64,000 bases of DNA from Parasutterella secunda (lineage in GTDB: Bacteria > Pseudomonadota > Gammaproteobacteria > Burkholderiales > Burkholderiaceae_F): NCBI RefSeq assembly GCF_016901835.1, contig NZ_JACJKX010000009.1, positions 1-64,000 on the forward strand. Reading direction: 5' to 3'. The notes beneath the pieces were generated by a model. That model did no database searches, was not told the DNA's origin, and saw nothing but the letters and a program-made list of their open reading frames with translations. The position numbers and the translations under genes were made by a program. Shown piece by piece: positions 61,281-64,000 of the stretch. Positions within the stretch are counted from its first letter, which is position 1. Each line of letters begins with the position of its first letter.

Positions 61281-61295
61281 TCGTGAAGCTGTACC

Positions 61296-62042
61296 ATGGG
61301 TAAGGGCCTCTTTCCCGTTGATTATTCCTTTTGGGTAGACGGTATCACCGACACGGAAGAACTTTTCAGTCAAGAGTCTCCTGTCGGTGAAGCTACTGAT
61401 GGGCCGGTGATTCCTAAGCTTCAGGAGTTACCCCTTATGCAGCGTCGCCGTCTAAGTAGGCTTGGGAAAATTGCCCTTTCCACGCTGTTGCCTCTATTTA
61501 AAACCCATCCCGGTACAGAGTCGGACAGCGCTTTTGTTTTTGTATCCCGCTGGGGTGACATTCAACTGACAGTTCAATCGCTCGAAGAGCTCACCCGAGA
61601 AAAAACGATTTCCCCTACTGTTTTTTCCACGTCCGTTCACAACGCAATAGGCGGGCTCTTCTCGTTGTTCACTCAATTTCACGGTAATGTCACCTCGCTT
61701 TCGGGTGGCGCGGATTGCTTCGGTACGGCGCTGACTGAAGCACAAGCACTGCTTAGTGAATACCGTCAGGTCTTTGTCTGTATTTATGAAGATCAGACGC
61801 CAGAGGTTTTTAAACCCTACCGTGACGATTTTTTACCGCCCTTTGCGGTCAGTGTTTTGTTCACTCAAGAAGATAACGATCAAAGCACGATCGTTGAGAC
61901 AGCGATTCAAAGCCCCGCGCCTCGAACAGAATTTGATGAGCTCATGGATTTCTTAAAGTTCATCACCGATCAAAGTGATACGGTCACCTTTTCATCAGGC
62001 CGAACCTGGAAACGGACATCTTCGCAAGCTCAGTCATGTTGA
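61296..62042 (+). CDS. Beta-ketoacyl-synthase-like protein (chain-length-factor type), aryl polyene-like cluster
   Basis: 248 residues. It fits the short N-terminal ketosynthase-like family (Ketoacyl-synt_2) found in aryl polyene clusters: PLMQRRRLSRLGKIALSTLL, FVSRWGDIQLTVQSLEELTR, then SPTVFSTSVHNAIGGLFSLF. It is too short for a full ketosynthase and has no clear catalytic Cys-His-His set, so it probably acts as a partner subunit. It overlaps the acyltransferase gene by 7 bases. Confidence 0.8.
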   Translation: MGKGLFPVDYSFWVDGITDTEELFSQESPVGEATDGPVIPKLQELPLMQRRRLSRLGKIALSTLLPLFKTHPGTESDSAFVFVSRWGDIQLTVQSLEELTREKTISPTVFSTSVHNAIGGLFSLFTQFHGNVTSLSGGADCFGTALTEAQALLSEYRQVFVCIYEDQTPEVFKPYRDDFLPPFAVSVLFTQEDNDQSTIVETAIQSPAPRTEFDELMDFLKFITDQSDTVTFSSGRTWKRTSSQAQSC

Positions 62043-62803
62043 AATTAGGCAAACTCTATCGGATTGCGGCCACGGGCCTCGCGTTCACCGTCTTCGGTGG
62101 AATAGGGGTATTTTTCCAGTTTCTGATCTTTCCGGGAACCGTTTTACTGATTCGTAATACCCAAAAGCGCAAGCTTCTTGCCCGAAAAATCATCCACTAC
62201 ACCTTTGCTGCGTTCATCGCTTTTATCAAGACCATCGGTATTTTGAACTGGGAAGGTAAGGATTTAGAGAAACTTCGTCGACCCGGGCTTTTGATTCTCG
62301 CCAATCACCTCACGCTGATTGACGTCGTGTTTTTATTTTCGTTTGTGCCTAATGCCTGTGCAATCGTAAAGTCGACACTTGCAAAAAATCCTTTTACCTG
62401 GGGGGCGCTCTACGCATCAGGCTACATCACCAATGACGGCGGTCCCGCATTGATTGAAGACTGCGTCAAAGAGTTAAAAAGCGGTTCAAGTCTCATCATT
62501 TTCCCTGAAGGAACACGCACGCCGCCCGGACAACGCCCCAAATTCAAACACGGTGCGATGCTCACAGCGCTTGAGAGCGGTATCAACCCCACGATTGTCA
62601 AAATTACCTGCGAGCCTCGCAGTCTCACAAAGGGGGCTCATTGGTGGGAAGTGCCCGATCAGCCCATGTACTTTACTTTTTCGGTTTTGGGTGACATTGA
62701 TCTTGAACCCTTTAAAAATCTCTATCGAAGCGCCCCGCCTAAGGGGGTTCGCGCATTAAGCCGTAAAATTTTTAGTGTATTATTTCCAGATCTGTCCGAA
62801 TAA
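62036..62803 (+). CDS. Lysophospholipid-acyltransferase-like protein (PlsC family)
   Basis: 255 residues with an N-terminal membrane segment and the acyltransferase box NHLTLID (H91, D96), followed by FPEGTRT at about 156-162. PlsC family enzymes move an acyl chain to an alcohol. In aryl polyene-like clusters this position is held by an acyltransferase proposed to attach the product to a membrane lipid. The start overlaps the previous gene. Confidence 0.88.
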   Translation: MLKLGKLYRIAATGLAFTVFGGIGVFFQFLIFPGTVLLIRNTQKRKLLARKIIHYTFAAFIAFIKTIGILNWEGKDLEKLRRPGLLILANHLTLIDVVFLFSFVPNACAIVKSTLAKNPFTWGALYASGYITNDGGPALIEDCVKELKSGSSLIIFPEGTRTPPGQRPKFKHGAMLTALESGINPTIVKITCEPRSLTKGAHWWEVPDQPMYFTFSVLGDIDLEPFKNLYRSAPPKGVRALSRKIFSVLFPDLSE

Positions 62804-62824
62804 TTGGCATTTAAACGATCGACT

Positions 62825-63091
62825 ATGTCTGATGCTTTAAAACAAGAACTGAAATCTCTTATTATTCAATCGCTTAATCTTGAAGACCTGACAGTCGACG
62901 ATATCGAAGACGATATTCCTCTGTTTTCAGAAGAGGGGCTCGGACTCGACAGCGTCGACGGCTTGGAGTTAGGTCTGGCATTAAAGAAAAAATACGGCAT
63001 CAGTTTGAGCGCTGAGGCCGCTGAAACGCAGCAGTATTTCAGTACGATCAATTCTCTGGCTCAGTGTGTGGAAACGTTTCGCGTCAAATAA
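62825..63091 (+). CDS. Acyl carrier protein 1
   Basis: 88 residues from ATG 62825 (an in-frame TTG at 62804 is not needed). A four-helix ACP with the phosphopantetheine serine S43 in GLGLDSVDGLELGLAL. The acidic composition is normal. It carries the growing chain. Confidence 0.92.
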   Translation: MSDALKQELKSLIIQSLNLEDLTVDDIEDDIPLFSEEGLGLDSVDGLELGLALKKKYGISLSAEAAETQQYFSTINSLAQCVETFRVK

Positions 63092-63100
63092 ATTAATACC

Positions 63101-63361
63101 ATGACTATTACTAAAGAACAGATTTTCGAGAAGTTGCAAACGGCTTTGCACGAAACGTTTGAAATTGAATTGGACAAAATCACCCTTGAGGCCCGCCTCA
63201 TGGAAGATTTGGAAATCGACAGCATCGACGCGATTGATCTGTTGGTTCAACTCAAGCCCCTGCTTGGGAAACGCAAAATCGATCCTTCCTACTTCTATAA
63301 GATGCGTACGGTAGGCGACGTCGTTGACGGCTTGTACGAGCTTTTAATCAAACCTGAATAG
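63101..63361 (+). CDS. Acyl carrier protein 2
   Basis: 86 residues with S41 in DLEIDSIDAIDLLVQL. Having two different ACPs side by side is characteristic of aryl polyene-type clusters. It starts 9 bases after the first ACP gene. Confidence 0.92.
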   Translation: MTITKEQIFEKLQTALHETFEIELDKITLEARLMEDLEIDSIDAIDLLVQLKPLLGKRKIDPSYFYKMRTVGDVVDGLYELLIKPE

Positions 63362-63371
63362 GCTTTTTGTT

Positions 63372-63914
63372 ATGTGGCGGCGGATTGCGAGCATTGTCTT
63401 ATCTGTCGCCTACCCTTTCCTTGTCTGGGCGGGGCTTCAGTACTTCGGACTCAATGCTTTAATCGTACTGATTACCCTGCTGTGTCTGATCAATCTCTTT
63501 TTAAGACCGATCAGGATCAATGGCCTTTTCTTTGTCATTGTCCTGTGCCTGGGGGCTGCAAGCTTCCTCTCTGAAGTCTCTTTGCCTTTAAAACTTTACC
63601 CGGTCGCAGTCAACGGTGTGCTTTTGTGCACCTTTGCCTTCAGTCTGATGAATCCCCCGAGCGTCATTGAGCGCCTCGCAAGACTTAAAGATAAAAATTT
63701 ACCTGACAAGGCTATTGCCTACACTCGAAAATTAACGATTATCTGGTGCGGCTTTTTCATTGCAAACGGTCTGATCGCCCTATGGACGGCACTTGCCGCA
63801 ACAGATGAAATCTGGGCCTTATACAATGGCTTCATCGCCTATGTTTTAATCGGGTTGCTCTTAGGCGGAGAAGTGATTGTCAGGCGGTTTTTCATCGCCT
63901 CGGATCAAAACTGA
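63372..63914 (+). CDS. COG4648-type membrane protein of the aryl polyene-like cluster
   Basis: 180 residues with about five hydrophobic segments. It fits the uncharacterised COG4648 membrane family that follows the ACP genes in such clusters (VAYPFLVWAGLQYF at the start; ALWTALAATDEIWALYNGFI near the end). Its role is unknown. It starts 10 bases after ACP 2. Confidence 0.8.
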   Translation: MWRRIASIVLSVAYPFLVWAGLQYFGLNALIVLITLLCLINLFLRPIRINGLFFVIVLCLGAASFLSEVSLPLKLYPVAVNGVLLCTFAFSLMNPPSVIERLARLKDKNLPDKAIAYTRKLTIIWCGFFIANGLIALWTALAATDEIWALYNGFIAYVLIGLLLGGEVIVRRFFIASDQN

Positions 63915-63952
63915 ACCTATTCACCGATCCCCTCTTACATTAAAATTAACGG

Positions 63953-64000
63953 ATGCATGTCGCCTATTGCGCCTTAGGCCGTCAACACGGAGCAACTTGG
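63953..64000 (+). CDS. Possible start of the next gene, cut by the window end
   Basis: An ATG at 63953 opens a frame of 16 codons (MHVAYCALGRQHGATW) running to the window end. There is no clear ribosome binding site. The expected next gene in such clusters is an acyl-AMP ligase, but this fragment is too short to judge. Confidence 0.25.
   Translation, partial: MHVAYCALGRQHGATW

Overview
The window is a chromosomal stretch of about 50% GC from a Gram-negative, probably anaerobic or microaerophilic, gut-type betaproteobacterium. The best guess is Burkholderiales, family Sutterellaceae (Sutterella/Parasutterella-like). The reasons are an anaerobic class III ribonucleotide reductase, a tripartite tricarboxylate transporter with a Bug-type binding protein, many LysR regulators, a periplasmic asparaginase, exported flavodoxin and DUF362 redox proteins, a dba-dsbI pair of the Campylobacter type, and the first genes of an aryl-polyene-like fatty acid cluster. 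No rRNA and no CRISPR array were seen; there is one tRNA (Gln, CTG).

Layout. 0-9 kb: the 5' end of a group IIC intron on the minus strand, sitting directly behind the terminator of a polar amino acid ABC transporter operon; then rarD, a large autotransporter with a zincin motif, periplasmic asparaginase and a chalcone-isomerase-like protein. 9-12 kb: a TrhA/hemolysin III gene, an AAA-ATPase/PD-(D/E)XK gene, and a decayed second copy of the TrhA C-terminus. 12-18 kb: nrdD-nrdG behind a candidate NrdR box pair, then a PLD nuclease/DEAH helicase/DUF3427 gene split by one in-frame TGA and followed by a Nudix hydrolase. 18-25 kb: dsbI with a 55-residue dba-like gene, a CynX-type MFS permease and the tctBAC operon. 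25-31 kb: a redox region (frameshifted FGE-like gene, Tat-exported flavodoxin, DUF4405 cytochrome-like protein, LysR, decayed monooxygenase, FMN reductase, tautomerase, Tat-exported DUF362 protein). 31-37 kb: relBE, gene debris, a LysR/ammonia-lyase pair, a LysR/MFS pair around a 24-bp perfect palindrome, and a candidate orphan small RNA. 37-42 kb: a second redox region (two flavodoxin-fold proteins, iron alcohol dehydrogenase, cyclophilin-like protein, second DUF362 protein, Fsr-type MFS). 42-51 kb: TPR protein, Fic protein with a degenerate motif, pyroglutamyl peptidase, second AAA/PD-(D/E)XK paralogue, endonuclease I, M20 amidohydrolase, YjjG-like phosphatase, esterase. 51-57 kb: a plasmid-style ParA/ribbon-helix-helix cassette with repeated AT-rich operators, glycerate kinase, MmcQ/YjbR protein, D-threonine-aldolase-like enzyme, and a HipB/HipA pair whose HipA has lost catalytic residues. 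57-64 kb: secreted C69 dipeptidase, two gene relics, an orphan FixJ-type regulator, a lipoprotein, and a ketosynthase-like/acyltransferase/ACP/ACP/COG4648 run that continues past the window.

The strongest leads for something poorly described are: the PLD-helicase-DUF3427 plus Nudix unit with its single internal stop; the dba-dsbI propeller fusion; the degenerate HipA and Fic proteins; the small RNA candidate at about 37.2 kb; the two matching redox regions; and the ParA/RHH cassette bounded by identical 17-bp repeats. All functional calls rest on reading motifs and remembered family features. No database search was run.
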